From: Auanema rhodensis
Taxonomy: Eukaryota > Nematoda > Chromadorea > Rhabditida > Rhabditidae
Assembly (NCBI GenBank): GCA_964057225.1
Contig: OZ059894.1
Coordinates: forward strand, 18,196,476 to 18,260,475
DNA length: 64,000 nt
Reading direction: 5' to 3'
The position numbers were made by a program, and so were the translations under genes. The number at the start of each line of letters is the position of its first letter. The first letter of the stretch is position 1. The notes under the pieces were generated by a model that was given only the letters and a program-made list of their open reading frames with translations, made no database searches and was not told the origin of the DNA. Positions 10,446 through 24,863 of this stretch are shown here, piece by piece.

Positions 10446-13400
10446 GAGTTACATACCATGTGCACATCACGTGTACATTTAATTAGCATAAATTAAAGTT
10501 CACGTAAATTTCAAAGTCATGGTTACCATGCACCAGTATCAATGAAAATTTGTTTTTGGACTAATATGGCCATAGGGAATCTAATTTTGAAAACCCCATC
10601 TCTTCATCTTTTACGGAAAGCGAGTTACATATCATGTGCACATCACGTGTACATTTAATTAGCATAAATTAAAGTTCACGTAAATTTCAAAGTCATGGTT
10701 ACCATGCACCAGTATAAATGAAAATTTGTTTTTGGACTAATATGGCCATAGGGAATCTAATTTTGAAAACCCCATCTCTTTATCTTTTACGGAAAGCGAG
10801 TTACATATCATGTGCACATCACGTGTACATTTAATTAGCATAAATTAAAGTTCAAGTAAATTTTAAAGTCATGGTTACCATGCACCAGTATCAATGAAAA
10901 TTTGTTTTTGGACTAATATGGACATGGGGAATCTAATTTTGAAAACCGCATCTCTTTATCTTTAACGGGAAACGAGTTACATATCATGTGTACATCACGT
11001 GTACATTTAATTAGCATAAATTAAAGTTCACGTAAATTTCAAAGTCATGGTTACCATGCACCAGTATCAATGAAAATTTGTTTTTGGACTAATATGGACA
11101 TGGGGAATCTAATTTTGAAAACCGCATCTCTTTATCTTTGAGTTACATACCATGTGTACATCACGTGTACATTAAATTAGCATAAATTAAAGTTCACGTA
11201 AATTTCAAAGTCATGGTTACCATGCACCTGTATCAATAAAAATTTGTTTTTAGTCTAAAATGGCCACGGGGAATCTAATTATGAAAACCGCATCTCTTTA
11301 TCTTTCATGGAAAGAGAGTTACATATCATGTGCACATCACGTGTACATTTAATTAGCATAAATTAAAGTTCACGTAAATTTAAAAGTCATGGTTACCATG
11401 CACCAGTATCAATGAAAATTTGTTTTTGGACTAATATGGCCATAGGGAATCTAATTTTGAAAACGGCATCTCTTCATCTTTGAGTTACATACCATGTGTA
11501 CATCACGTGTACATTAAATTAGCATAAATTAAAGTTCACGTAAATTTCAAAGTCATGGTTACCAAGCACCTATATCAATAAAAATTTGTTTTCAGTCTAA
11601 AATGGCCACGGGGAATCTAATTATGAAAACCGCATCTCTTTATCTTTCACGGAAAGAGAGTTACATATCATGTGCACATCACGTGTACATTTAATTAGCA
11701 TAAATTAAAGTTCACGTAAATTTGAAAGTCATGGTTACCATGCACCTATATCAATAAAAATTCGTTTTCAGTCTAATATGGCCATGGGGAATCTAATTTT
11801 GAAAACGGCATCTCTTCATCTTTGAGTTACATACCATGTGTACATCACGTGTACATTTAATTAGCATAAATTAAAGTTCACGTAAATTTCAAAGTCATGG
11901 TTACCTTGCACCAGTATCAATGAAAATTTGTTTTTGGACTAATATGGCCATAGGGAATCTAATTTTGAAAACGGCATCTCTTCATCTTTGAGTTACATAC
12001 CATGTGCACATCACGTGTACATTTAATTAGCATAAATTAAAGTTCACGTAAATTTCAAAGTCATGGTTACCATGCACCAGTATCAATGAAAATTTGTTTT
12101 TGGACTAATATGGCCATAGGGAATCTAATTTTCAAAACCCCATCTCTTTATCTTTTACGGGAAGCGAGTTACATACCATGTGCACATCACGTGTACATTT
12201 AATTAGCATAAATTAAAGTTCACGTAAATTTCAAAGTCATGGTTACCATGCACCAGTATCAATGAAAATTTGTTTTTGGACTAATATGGCCATAGGGAAT
12301 CTAATTTTGAAAACGGCATCTCTTCATCTTTGAGTTACATACCATGTGTACATCACGTGTACATTAAATTAGCATAAATTAAAGTTCACGTTAATTTCAA
12401 AGTCATGGTTACCAAGCACCTATATCAATAAAAATTTGTTTTCAGTCTAAAATGGCCACGGGGAATCTAATTATGAAAACCGCATTTCTTTATCTTTGAC
12501 GGAAAGAGAGTTACATATCATGTGCACATCACGTGTACATTTAATTAGCATAAATTAAAGTTCACGTAAATTTAAAAGTCATGGTTACCATGCACCTATA
12601 TCAATAAAAATTTGTTTTCAGTCTAATATGGAAATGGGGAATCTAATTTTGAAAACCCCATCTCTTTATCTTTTACGGAAAGCGAGTTACATATCATGTG
12701 CACATCACGTGTACATTTAATTAGCATAAATTAAAGTTCACGTAAATTTAAAAGTCATGGTTACCATGCACCTATATCAATAAAAATTTGTTTTCAGTCT
12801 AATATGGAAATGGGGAATCTAATTTTGAAAACCGCATCTCTTTATCTTTTACGGGAAGCGAGTTACATACCATGTGCACATCACGTGTACATTTAATTAG
12901 CATAAATTAAAGTTCAAGTAAATTTTAAAGTCATGGTTACCATGCACCAATATCCATAAAAATTTGTTTTTAGACTAATATGGACATGGGGAATCTAATT
13001 TAGAAAACCGCATCTCTTTATCTTTAACGGGAAACGAGTTACATATCATGTGTACATCACGTGTACATTCAATTAGCATAAATTAAAGTTCACGTAAATT
13101 TCAAAGTCATGGTTACCATGCACCAGTATCAATGAAAATTTGTTTTTGGACTAATATGGACATGGGGAATCTAATTTTGAAAACCGCATCTCTTTATCTT
13201 TTACGGGAAGCGAGTTACATACCAAGTGCACATCACGTGTACATTTAATTAGCATAAATTAAAGTTCACGTAAATTTCAAAGTCATGGTTACCATGCACC
13301 AGTATCAATGAAAATTTGTTTTTGGACTAATATGGCCATAGGGAATCTAATTTTGAAAACGGCATCTCTTCATCTTTGAGTTACATACCATGTGTACATC

Positions 13401-14227
13401 ACGTGTACATTAAATTAGCATAAATTAAAGTTCACGTAAATTTCAAAGTCATGGTTACCATGCACCTGTATCAATAAAAATTTGTTTTTAGTCTAAAATG
13501 GCCACGGGGAATCTAATTATGAAAACCGCATCTCTTTATCTTTCACGGAAAGAGAGTTACATATCATGTGCACATCACGTGTACATTTAATTAGCATAAA
13601 TTAAAGTTCACGTAAATTTAAAAGTCATGGTTACCATGCACCAGTATCAATGAAAATTTGTTTTTGGACTAATATGGCCATAGGGAATCTAATTTTGAAA
13701 ACGGCATCTCTTCATCTTTGAGTTACATACCATGTGTACATCACGTGTACATTAAATTAGCATAAATTAAAGTTCACGTAAATTTCAAAGTCATGGTTAC
13801 CAAGCACCTATATCAATAAAAATTTGTTTTCAGTCTAAAATGGCCACGGGGAATCTAATTATGAAAACCGCATTTCTTTATCTTTCACGGAAAGAGAGTT
13901 ACATATCATGTGCACATCACGTGTACATTTAATTAGCATAAATTAAAGTTCACGTAAATTTAAAAGTCATGGTTACCATGCACCTATATCAATAAAAATT
14001 CGTTTTCAGTCTAATATGGCCATGGGGAATCTAATTTTGAAAACGGCATCTCTTCATCTTTGAGTTACATACCATGTGTACATCACGTGTACATTTAATT
14101 AGCATAAATTAAAGTTCACGTAAATTTCAAAGTCATGGTTACCTTGCACCAGTATCAATGAAAATTTGTTTTTGGACTAATATGGCCATAGGGAATCTAA
14201 TTTTGAAAACGGCATCTCTTCATCTTT
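10446..14227 (+). repeat. Mosaic of domain A classes without a clean period
   Basis: Alpha, beta, gamma-prime, epsilon, zeta and eta monomers occur in shifting order. Ten short monomers end here, near 11138, 11480, 11820, 11988, 12328, 13373, 13719, 14059 and 14226 among others. Blocks with ATTCGTTTTCAGTC recur at 11761 and 13998 and again near 25297, and TTTTCAAAACCCC at 12131 links it to dispersed pair 2. It looks like rearranged pieces of neighbouring units. Confidence 0.7.
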
Positions 14228-15449
14228 GAGTTACATACCATGTGCACATCACGTGTACATTTAATTAGCATAAATTAAAGTTCACGTAAGTTTCAAAGTC
14301 ATGGTTACCTTGCACCAGTATCAATAAAAATTTGTTTTTAGTCTAAAATGGCCACGGGGAATCTAATTATGAAAACCGCATCTCTTTATCTTTCACGGAA
14401 AGAGAGTTACATATCATGTGCACATCACGTGTACATTTAATTAGCATAAATTAAAGTTCACGTAAATTTCAAAGTCATGGTTACCATGCACCAGTATAAA
14501 TGAAAATTTGTTTTTGGACTAATATGGCCATAGGGAATCTAATTTTGAAAACCCCATCTCTTTATCTTTTACGGAAAGCGAGTTACATATCATGTGCACA
14601 TCACGTGTACATTTAATTAGCATAAATTAAAGTTCACGTAAATTTCAAAGTCATGGTTACCATGCACCAGTATAAATGAAAATTTGTTTTTGGACTAATA
14701 TGGCCATAGGGAATCTAATTTTGAAAACCCCATCTCTTTATCTTTTACGGAAAGCGAGTTACATATCATGTGCACATCACGTGTACATTTAATTAGCATA
14801 AATTAAAGTTCAAGTAAATTTTAAAGTCATGGTTACCATGCACCAATATCCATAAAAATTTGTTTTTAGACTAATATGGACATGGGGAATCTAATTTTGA
14901 AAACCGCATCTCTTTATCTTTAACGGGGAACGAGTTACATATCATGTGTACATCACGTGTACATTTAATTAGCATAAATTAAAGTTCACGTAAATTTCAA
15001 AGTCATGGTTACCATGCACCAGTATCAATGAAAATTTGTTTTTGGACTAATATGGACATGGGGAATCTAATTTTGAAAACCGCATCTCTTTATCTTTTAC
15101 GGGAAGCGAGTTACATACCAAGTGCACATCACGTGTACATTTAATTAGCATAAATTAAAGTTCACGTAAATTTCAAAGTCATGGTTACCATGCACCAGTA
15201 TCAATGAAAATTTGTTTTTGGACTAATATGGCCATAGGGAATCTAATTTTGAAAACGGCATCTCTTCATCTTTGAGTTACATACCATGTGTACATCACGT
15301 GTACATTGAATTAGCATAAATTAAAGTTCACGTAAATTTCAAAGTCATGGTTACCATGCACCTGTATCAATAAAAATTTGTTTTTAGTCTAAAATGGCCA
15401 CGGGGAATCTAATTATGAAAACCGCATCTCTTTATCTTTCACGGAAAGA
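14228..15449 (+). repeat. Partial cassette chi-epsilon-epsilon-zeta-eta-alpha-beta (1222 bp)
   Basis: The last seven monomers of the 11-monomer cassette, one short. 14228-15392 is the right copy of dispersed pair 1 (partner 4552-5716). Private markers are CACGTAAGTTTC (14285) and TAACGGGGAAC (14921), both shared with the next copy at 16211 and 16671. Confidence 0.8.
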
Positions 15450-17199
15450 GAGTTACATATCATGTGCACATCACGTGTACATTTAATTAGCATAAATTAA
15501 AGTTCACGTAAATTTCAAAGTCATGGTTACCATGCACCTATATCAATAAAAATTTGTTTTCAGTCTAATATGGAAATGGAGAATCTAATTTTGAAAACCG
15601 CATCTCTTTATCTTTTACGGGAAGCGAGTTACATACCAAGTGCACATCACGTGTACATTTAATTAGCATAAATTAAAGTTCACGTAAATTTCAAAGTCAT
15701 GGTTACCTTGCACCAGTATCAATGAAAATTTGTTTTCGGACTAATATGGCCATGGGGAATCTAATTTTGAAAACCGCATCTCTTTATCTTTTACGGAAAG
15801 CGAGTTACATACCATGTGCACATCACGTGTACATTTAATTAGCATAAATTAAAGTTCACGTAAATTTCAAAGTCATGGTTACCATGCACCAGTATAAATG
15901 AAAATTTGTTTTTGGACTAATATGGCCATAGGGAATCTAATTTTGAAAACCCCATCTCTTTATCTTTTACGGAAAGCGAGTTACATATCATGTGCACATC
16001 ACGTGTACATTTAATTAGCATAAATTAAAGTTCACGTAAATTTAAAAGTCATGGTTACCATGCACCTATATCAATAAAAATTTGTTTTCAGTCTAATATG
16101 GAAATGGAGAATCTAATTTTGAAAACCGCATCTCTTTATCTTTTACGGGAAGCGAGTTACATACCAAGTGCACATCACGTGTACATTTAATTAGCATAAA
16201 TTAAAGTTCACGTAAGTTTCAAAGTCATGGTTACCTTGCACCAGTATCAATAAAAATTTGTTTTTAGTCTAAAATGGCCACGGGGAATCTAATTATGAAA
16301 ACCGCATCTCTTTATCTTTCACGGAAAGAGAGTTACATATCATGTGCACATCACGTGTACATTTAATTAGCATAAATTAAAGTTCACGTAAATTTCAAAG
16401 TCATGGTTACCATGCACCAGTATAAATGAAAATTTGTTTTTGGACTAATATGGCCATAGGGAATCTAATTTTGAAAACCCCATCTCTTTATCTTTTACGG
16501 AAAGCGAGTTACATATCATGTGCACATCACGTGTACATTTAATTAGCATAAATTAAAGTTCAAGTAAATTTTAAAGTCATGGTTACCATGCACCAATATC
16601 CATAAAAATTTGTTTTTAGACTAATATGGACATGGGGAATCTAATTTTGAAAACCGCATCTCTTTATCTTTAACGGGGAACGAGTTACATATCATGTGTA
16701 CATCACGTGTACATTTAATTAGCATAAATTAAAGTTCACGTAAATTTCAAAGTCATGGTTACCATGCACCAGTATCAATGAAAATTTGTTTTTGGACTAA
16801 TATGGACATGGGGAATCTAAATTTGAAAACCGCATCTCTTTATCTTTTACGGGAAGCGAGTTACATACCAAGTGCACATCACGTGTACATTTAATTAGCA
16901 TAAATTAAAGTTCACGTAAATTTCAAAGTCATGGTTACCATGCACCAGTATCAATGAAAATTTGTTTTTGGACTAATATGGCCATAGGGAATCTAATTTT
17001 GAAAACGGCATCTCTTCATCTTTGAGTTACATACCATGTGTACATCACGTGTACATTGAATTAGCATAAATTAAAGTTCACGTAAATTTCAAAGTCATGG
17101 TTACCATGCACCTGTATCAATAAAAATTTGTTTTTAGTCTAAAATGGCCACGGGGAATCTAATTATGAAAACCGCATCTCGTTATCTTTCACGGAAAGA
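15450..17199 (+). repeat. Shortened cassette, 10 monomers (1750 bp)
   Basis: Gamma, delta, epsilon, gamma, chi, epsilon, zeta, eta, alpha, beta. It lacks one of the two adjacent epsilon monomers. Offsets to the previous unit are therefore 1926 bp before the loss (CGTAAG 14285 to 16211) and 1750 bp after it (TAACGGGG 14921 to 16671). Confidence 0.8.
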
Positions 17200-18421
17200 G
17201 AGTTACATATCATGTGCACATCACGTGTACATTTAATTAGCATAAATTAAAGTTCACGTAAATTTCAAAGTCATGGTTACCATGCACCTATATCAATAAA
17301 AATTTGTTTTCAGTCTAATATGGAAATGGAGAATCTAATTTTGAAAACCGCATCTCTTTATCTTTTACGGGAAGCGAGTTACATACCAAGTGCACATCAC
17401 GTGTACATTTAATTAGCATAAATTAAAGTTCACGTAAATTTCAAAGTCATGGTTACCATGCACCAGTATAAATGAAAATTTGTTTTTGGACTAATATGGC
17501 CATAGGGAATCTAATTTTGAAAACCCCATCTCTTTATCTTTTACGGAAAGCGAGTTACATATCATGTGCACATCACGTGTACATTTAATTAGCATAAATT
17601 AAAGTTCACGTAAATTTCAAAGTCATGGTTACCATGCACCAGTATAAATGAAAATTTGTTTTTGGACTAATATGGCCATAGGGAATCTAATTTTGAAAAC
17701 CCCATCTCTTTATCTTTTACGGAAAGCGAGTTACATATCATGTGCACATCACGTGTACATTTAATTAGCATAAATTAAAGTTCAAGTAAATTTTAAAGTC
17801 ATGGTTACCATGCACCAATATCCATAAAAATTTGTTTTTAGACTAATATGGACATGGGGAATCTAATTTTGAAAACCGCATCTCTTTATCTTTAACAGGA
17901 AACGAGTTACATATCATGTGTACATCACGTGTACATTTAATTAGCATAAATTAAAGTTCACGTAAATTTCAAAGTCATGGTTACCATGCACCAGTATCAA
18001 TGAAAATTTGTTTTTGGACTAATATGGACATGGGGAATCTAATTTTGAAAACCGCATCTCTTTATCTTTTACGGGAAGCGAGTTACATACCAAGTGCACA
18101 TCACGTGTACATTTAATTAGCATAAATTAAAGTTCACGTAAATTTCAAAGTCATGGTTACCATGCACCAGTATCAATGAAAATTTGTTTTTGGACTAATA
18201 TGGCCATAGGGAATCTAATTTTGAAAACGGCATCTCTTCATCTTTGAGTTACATACCATGTGTACATCACGTGTACATTGAATTAGCATAAATTAAAGTT
18301 CACGTAAATTTCAAAGTCATGGTTACCATGCACCTGTATTAATAAAAATTTGTTTTTAGTCTAAAATGGCCACGGGGAATCTAATTATGAAAACCGCATC
18401 TCTTTATCTTTCACGGAAAGA
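17200..18421 (+). repeat. Shortened cassette, 7 monomers (1222 bp)
   Basis: Gamma, epsilon, epsilon, zeta, eta, alpha, beta. Delta, epsilon, gamma and chi are missing relative to the full cassette. CATTGAATTAG marks the monomer after alpha (18276), as in the copies before it. Confidence 0.78.
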
Positions 18422-21187
18422 GAGTTACATATCATGTGCACATCACGTGTACATTTAATTAGCATAAATTAAAGTTCACGTAAATTTCAAAGTCATGGTT
18501 ACCATGCACCTATATCAATAAAAATTTGTTTTCAGTCTAATATGGAAATGGAGAATCTAATTTTGAAAACCGCATCTCTTTATCTTTTACGGGAAGCGAG
18601 TTACATACCAAGTGCACATCACGTGTACATTTAATTAGCATAAATTAAAGTTCACGTGAATTTCAAAGTCATGGTTACCTTGCACCAGTATCAATGAAAA
18701 TTTGTTTTCGGACTAATATGGCCATGGGGAATCTAATTTTGAAAACCGCATCTCTTTATCTTTTACGGAAAGCGAGTTACATACCATGTGCACATCACGT
18801 GTACATTTAATTAGCATAAATTAAAGTTCACGTAAATTTCAAAGTCATGGTTACCATGCACCAGTATCAATGAAAATTTGTTTTTGGACTAATATGGCCA
18901 TAGGGAATCTAATTTTGAAAACAGCATCTCTTCATCTTTGAGTTACATACCATGTGTACATCACGTGTACATTGAATTAGCATAAATTAAAGTTCACGTA
19001 AATTTCAAAGTCATGGTTACCTTGCACCAGTATCAATGAAAATTTGTTTTCGGACTAATATGGCCATGGGGAATCTAATTTTGAAAACCGCATCTCTTTA
19101 TCTTTTACGGAAAGCGAGTTACATACCATGTGCACATCACGTGTACATTTAATTAGCATAAATTAAAGTTCACGTAAATTTCAAAGTCATGGTTACCATG
19201 CACCAGTATCAATGAAAATTTGTTTTTGGACTAATATGGCCATAGGGAATCTAATTTTGAAAACGGCATCTCTTCATCTTTGAGTTACATACCATGTGTA
19301 CATCACGTGTACATTGAATTAGCATAAATTAAAGTTCACGTAAATTTCAAAGTCATGGTTACCATGCACCTGTATCAATAAAAATTTGTTTTTAGTCTAA
19401 AATGGCCACGGGGAATCTAATTATGAAAACCGCATCTCTTTATCTTTCACGGAAAGAGAGTTACATATCATGTGCACATCACGTGTACATTTAATTAGCA
19501 TAAATTAAAGTTCACGTAAATTTCAAAGTCATGGTTACCATGCACCTATATCAATCAAAATTTGTTTTCAGTCTAATATGGAAATGGAGAATCTAATTTT
19601 GAAAACCGCATCTCTTTATCTTTTACGGGAAGCGAGTTACATACCAAGTGCACATCACGTGTACATTTAATTAGCATAAATTAAAGTTCACGTAAATTTC
19701 AAAGTCATGGTTACCTTGCACCAGTATCAATGAAAATTTGTTTTCGGACTAATATGGCCATGGGGAATCTAATTTTGAAAACCGCATCTCTTTATCTTTT
19801 ACGGAAAGCGAGTTACATACCATGTGCACATCACGTGTACATTTAATTAGCATAAATTAAAGTTCACGTAAATTTCAAAGTCATGGTTACCATGCACCAG
19901 TATCAATGAAAATTTGTTTTTGGACTAATATGGCCATAGGGAATCTAATTTTGAAAACGGCATCTCTTCATCTTTGAGTTACATACCATGTGTACATCAC
20001 GTGTACATTGAATTAGCATAAATTAAAGTTCACGTAAATTTCAAAGTCATGGTTACCTTGCACCAGTATCAATGAAAATTTGTTTTCGGACTAATATGGC
20101 CATGGGGAATCTAATTTTGAAAACCGCATCTCTTTATCTTTTACGGAAAGCGAGTTACATACCATGTGCACATCACGTGTACATTTAATTAGCATAAATT
20201 AAAGTTCACGTAAATTTCAAAGTCATGGTTACCATGCACCAGTATCAATGAAAATTTGTTTTTGGACTAATATGGCCATAGGGAATCTAATTTTGAAAAC
20301 GGCATCTCTTCATCTTTGAGTTACATACCATGTGTACATCACGTGTACATTGAATTAGCATAAATTAAAGTTCACGTAAATTTCAAAGTCATGGTTACCA
20401 TGCACCTGTATCAATAAAAATTTGTTTTTAGTCTAAAATGGCCACGGGGAATCTAATTATGAAAACCGCATCTCTTTATCTTTCACGGAAAGAGAGTTAC
20501 ATATCATGTGCACATCACGTGTACATTTAATTAGCATAAATTAAAGTTCACGTAAATTTCAAAGTCATGGTTACCATGCACCTATATCAATCAAAATTTG
20601 TTTTCAGTCTAATATGGAAATGGAGAATCTAATTTTGAAAACCGCATCTCTTTATCTTTTACGGGAAGCGAGTTACATACCAAGTGCACATCACGTGTAC
20701 ATTTAATTAGCATAAATTAAAGTTCACGTAAATTTCAAAGTCATGGTTACCTTGCACCAGTATCAATGAAAATTTGTTTTCGGACTAATATGGCCATGGG
20801 GAATCTAATTTTGAAAACCGCATCTCTTTATCTTTTACGGAAAGCGAGTTACATACCATGTGCACATCACGTGTACATTTAATTAGCATAAATTAAAGTT
20901 CACGTAAATTTCAAAGTCATGGTTACCATGCACCAGTATCAATGAAAATTTGTTTTTGGACTAATATGGCCATAGGGAATCTAATTTTGAAAACGGCATC
21001 TCTTCATCTTTGAGTTACATACCATGTGTACATCACGTGTACATTTAATTAGCATAAATTAAAGTTCACGTAAATTTCAAAGTCATGGTTACCTTGCACC
21101 AGTATCAATGAAAATTTGTTTTCGGACTAATATGGCCATGGGGAATCTAATTTTGAAAACCGCATCTCTTTATCTTTTACGGGAAGC
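18246..21187 (+). repeat. 6-monomer higher-order repeat, 1036 bp, nearly three units
   Basis: Unit: beta, gamma, delta, alpha, delta, alpha (four long, two short). Anchors fall at 18246, 19282 and 20318. CATTGA recurs at 18276, 19312 and 20348, and CAATCAAAATTT at 19552 and 20588, each 1036 bp apart. The third unit ends after five monomers, because its last short monomer is replaced by a long one (21188-21363). The last two copies are the most alike. Confidence 0.87.
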
Positions 21188-21363
21188 GAGTTACATACCA
21201 AGTGCACATCACGTGTACATTTAATTAGCATAAATTAAAGTTCACGTAAATTTCAAAGTCATGGTTACCTTGCACCAGTATCAATGAAAATTTGTTTTCG
21301 GACTAATATGGCCATGGGGAATCTAATTTTGAAAACCGCATCTCTTTATCTTCTACGGAAAGC

Positions 21364-24300
21364 GAGTTACATACCATGTGCACATCACGTGTACATTTAA
21401 TTAGCATAAATTAAAGTTCACGTAAATTTCAAAGTCATGGTTACCATGCACCAGTATAAATGAAAATTTGTTTTTGGACTAATATGGCCATAGGGAATCT
21501 AATTTTGAAAACCCCATCTCTTTATCTTTTACGGAAAGCGAGTTACATATCATGTGCACATCACGTGTACATTTAATTAGCATAAATTAAAGTTCACGTA
21601 AATTTAAAAGTCATGGTTACCATGCACCAGTATAAATGAAAATTTGTTTTTGGACTAATATGGCCATAGGGAATCTAATTTTGAAAACCCCATCTCTTTA
21701 TCTTTTACGGAAAGCGAGTTACATATCATGTGCACATCACGTGTACATTTAATTAGCATAAATTAAAGTTCACGTAAATTTCAAAGTCATGGTTACCATG
21801 CACCAGTATAAATGAAAATTTGTTTTTGGACTAATATGGCCATAGGGAATCTAATTTTGAAAACCCCATCTCTTTATCTTTTACGGAAAGCGAGTTACAT
21901 ATCATGTGCACATCACGTGTACATTTAATTAGCATAAATTAAAGTTCAAGTAAATTTTAAAGTCATGGTCACCATGCACCAATATCCATAAAAATTTGTT
22001 TTTAGACTAATATGGACATGGGGAATCTAATTTTGAAAACCGCATCTCTTTATCTTTAACGGGAAACGAGTTACATATCATGTGTACATCACGTGTACAT
22101 TTAATTAGCATAAATTAAAGTTCACGTAAATTTCAAAGTCATGGTTACCATGCACCAGTATCAATGAAAATTTGTTTTTGGACTAATATGGACATGGGGA
22201 ATCTAATTTTGAAAACCGCATCTCTTTATCTTTTACGGGAAGCGAGTTACATACCAAGTGCACATCACGTGTACATTTAATTAGCATAAATTAAAGTTCA
22301 CGTAAATTTCAAAGTCATGGTTACCATGCACCAGTATCAATGAAAATTTGTTTTTGGACTAATATGGCCATAGGGAATCTAATTTTGAAAACGGCATCTC
22401 TTCATCTTTGAGTTACATACCATGTGTACATCACGTGTACATTGAATTAGCATAAATTAAAGTTCACGTAAATTTCAAAGTCATGGTTACCATGCACCTG
22501 TATCAATAAAAATTTGTTTTTAGTCTAAAATGGCCACGGGGAATCTAATTATGAAAACCGCATCTCTTTATCTTTCACGGAAAGAGAGTTACATATCATG
22601 TGCACATCACGTGTACATTTAATTAGCATAGATTAAAGTTCACGTAAATTTAAAAGTCATGGTTACCATGCACCTATATCAATAAAAATTTGTTTTCAGT
22701 CTAATATGGGAATGGAGAATCTAATTTTGAAAACCGCATCTCTTTATCTTTCACGGGAAGCGAGTTACATACCAAGTGCACATCACGTGTACATTTAAGT
22801 AGCATAAATTAAAGTTCACGTAAATTTCAAAGTCATGGTTACCTTGCACCAGTATCAATGAAAATTTGTTTTCGGACTAATATGGCCATGGGGAATCTAA
22901 TTTCGAAAACCGCATCTCTTTATCTTTTACGGAAAGCGAGTTACATACCATGTGCACATCACGTGTACATTTAATTAGCATAAATTAAAGTTCACGTAAA
23001 TTTCAAAGTCATGGTTACCATGCACCAGTATAAATGAAAATTTGTTTTTGGACTAATATGGCCATAGGGAATCTAATTTTGAAAACCCCATCTCTTTATC
23101 TTTTACGGAAAGCGAGTTACATATCATGTGCACATCACGTGTACATTTAATTAGCATAAATTAAAGTTCACGTAAATTTAAAAGTCATGGTTACCATGCA
23201 CCTATATCAATAAAAATTTGTTTTCAGTCTAATATGGAAATGGAGAATCTAATTTTGAAAACCGCATCTCTTTATCTTTTACGGGAAGCGAGTTACATAC
23301 CAAGTGCACATCACGTGTACATTTAATTAGCATAAATTAAAGTTCACGTAAATTTCAAAGTCATGGTTACCTTGCACCAGTATCAATAAAAATTTGTTTT
23401 TAGTCTAAAATGGCCACGGGGAATCTAATTATGAAAACCGCATCTCTTTATCTTTCACGGAAAGAGAGTTACATATCATGTGCACATCACGTGTACATTT
23501 AATTAGCATAAATTAAAGTTCACGTAAATTTAAAAGTCATGGTTACCATGCACCTATATCAATAAAAATTTGTTTTCAGTCTAATATGGAAATGGAGAAT
23601 CTAATTTTGAAAACCGCATCTTTTTATCTTTTACGGGAAGCGAGTTACATACCAAGTGCACATCACGTGTACATTTAATTAGCATAAATTAAAGTTCACG
23701 TAAATTTCAAAGTCATGGTTACCTTGCACCAGTATCAATGAAAATTTGTTTTCGGACTAATATGGCCATGGGGAATCTAATTTTGAAAACCGCATCTCTT
23801 TATCTTTTACGGAAAGCGAGTTACATACCATGTGCACATCACGTGTACATTTAATTAGCATAAATTAAAGTTCACGTTAATTTCAAAGTCATGGTTACCA
23901 TGCACCAGTATAAATGAAAATTTGTTTTTGGACTAATATGGCCATAGGGAATCTAAATTTGAAAACCCCATCTCTTTATCTTTTACGGAAAGCGAGTTAC
24001 ATATCATGTGCACATCACGTGTACATTTAATTAGCATAAATTAAAGTTCAAGTAAATTTTAAAGTCATGGTTACCATGCACCAATATTCATAAAAATTTG
24101 TTTTTAGACTAATATGGACATGGGGAATCTAATTTTGAAAACCGCATCTCTTTATCTTTAACGGGAAACGAGTTACATATCATGTGTACATCACGTGTAC
24201 ATTTAATTAGCATAAATTAAAGTTCACGTAAATTTCAAAGTCATGGTTACCATGCACCAGTATCAATGAAAATTTGTTTTTGGACTAATATGGCCATAGG

Positions 24301-24863
24301 GAATCTAATTTTGAAAACGGCATCTCTTCATCTTTGAGTTACATACCATGTGTACATCACGTGTACATTAAATTAGCATAAATTAAAGTTCACGTAAATT
24401 TCAAAGTCATGGTTACCATGCACCTGTATCAATAAAAATTTGTTTTTAGTCTAAAATGGCCACGGGGAATCTAATTATGAAAACCGCATCTCTTTATCTT
24501 TCACGGAAAGAGAGTTACATATCATGTGCACATCACGTGTACATTTAATTAGCATAAATTAAAGTTCACGTAAATTTCAAAGTCATGGTTACCATGCACC
24601 TATATCAATCAAAATTTGTTTTTAGTCTAAAATGGCCACGGGGAATCTAATTATGAAAACCGCATCTCTTTATCTTTCACGGAAAGAGAGTTACATATCA
24701 TGTGCACATCACGTGTACATTTAATTAGCATAAATTAAAGTTCACGTAAATTTAAAAGTCATGGTTACCATGCACCTATATCAATAAAAATTTGTTTTCA
24801 GTCTAATATGGAAATGGAGAATCTAATTTTGAAAACCGCATCTCTTTATCTATTACGGGAAGC
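21364..24863 (+). repeat. Cassette with triple epsilon, then mosaic
   Basis: Three epsilon monomers (21364, 21540, 21716), zeta (21892), eta, alpha, beta (22410), then gamma (22586), delta, epsilon, gamma, chi to 23465. After that gamma, delta, epsilon, zeta, alpha, beta follow in a shortened order, with further beta and gamma monomers. Rare changes include GTCACCATGC near 21969, TTTCGAAAACC near 22902 and TTTAAGTAGC near 22796. Confidence 0.75.
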
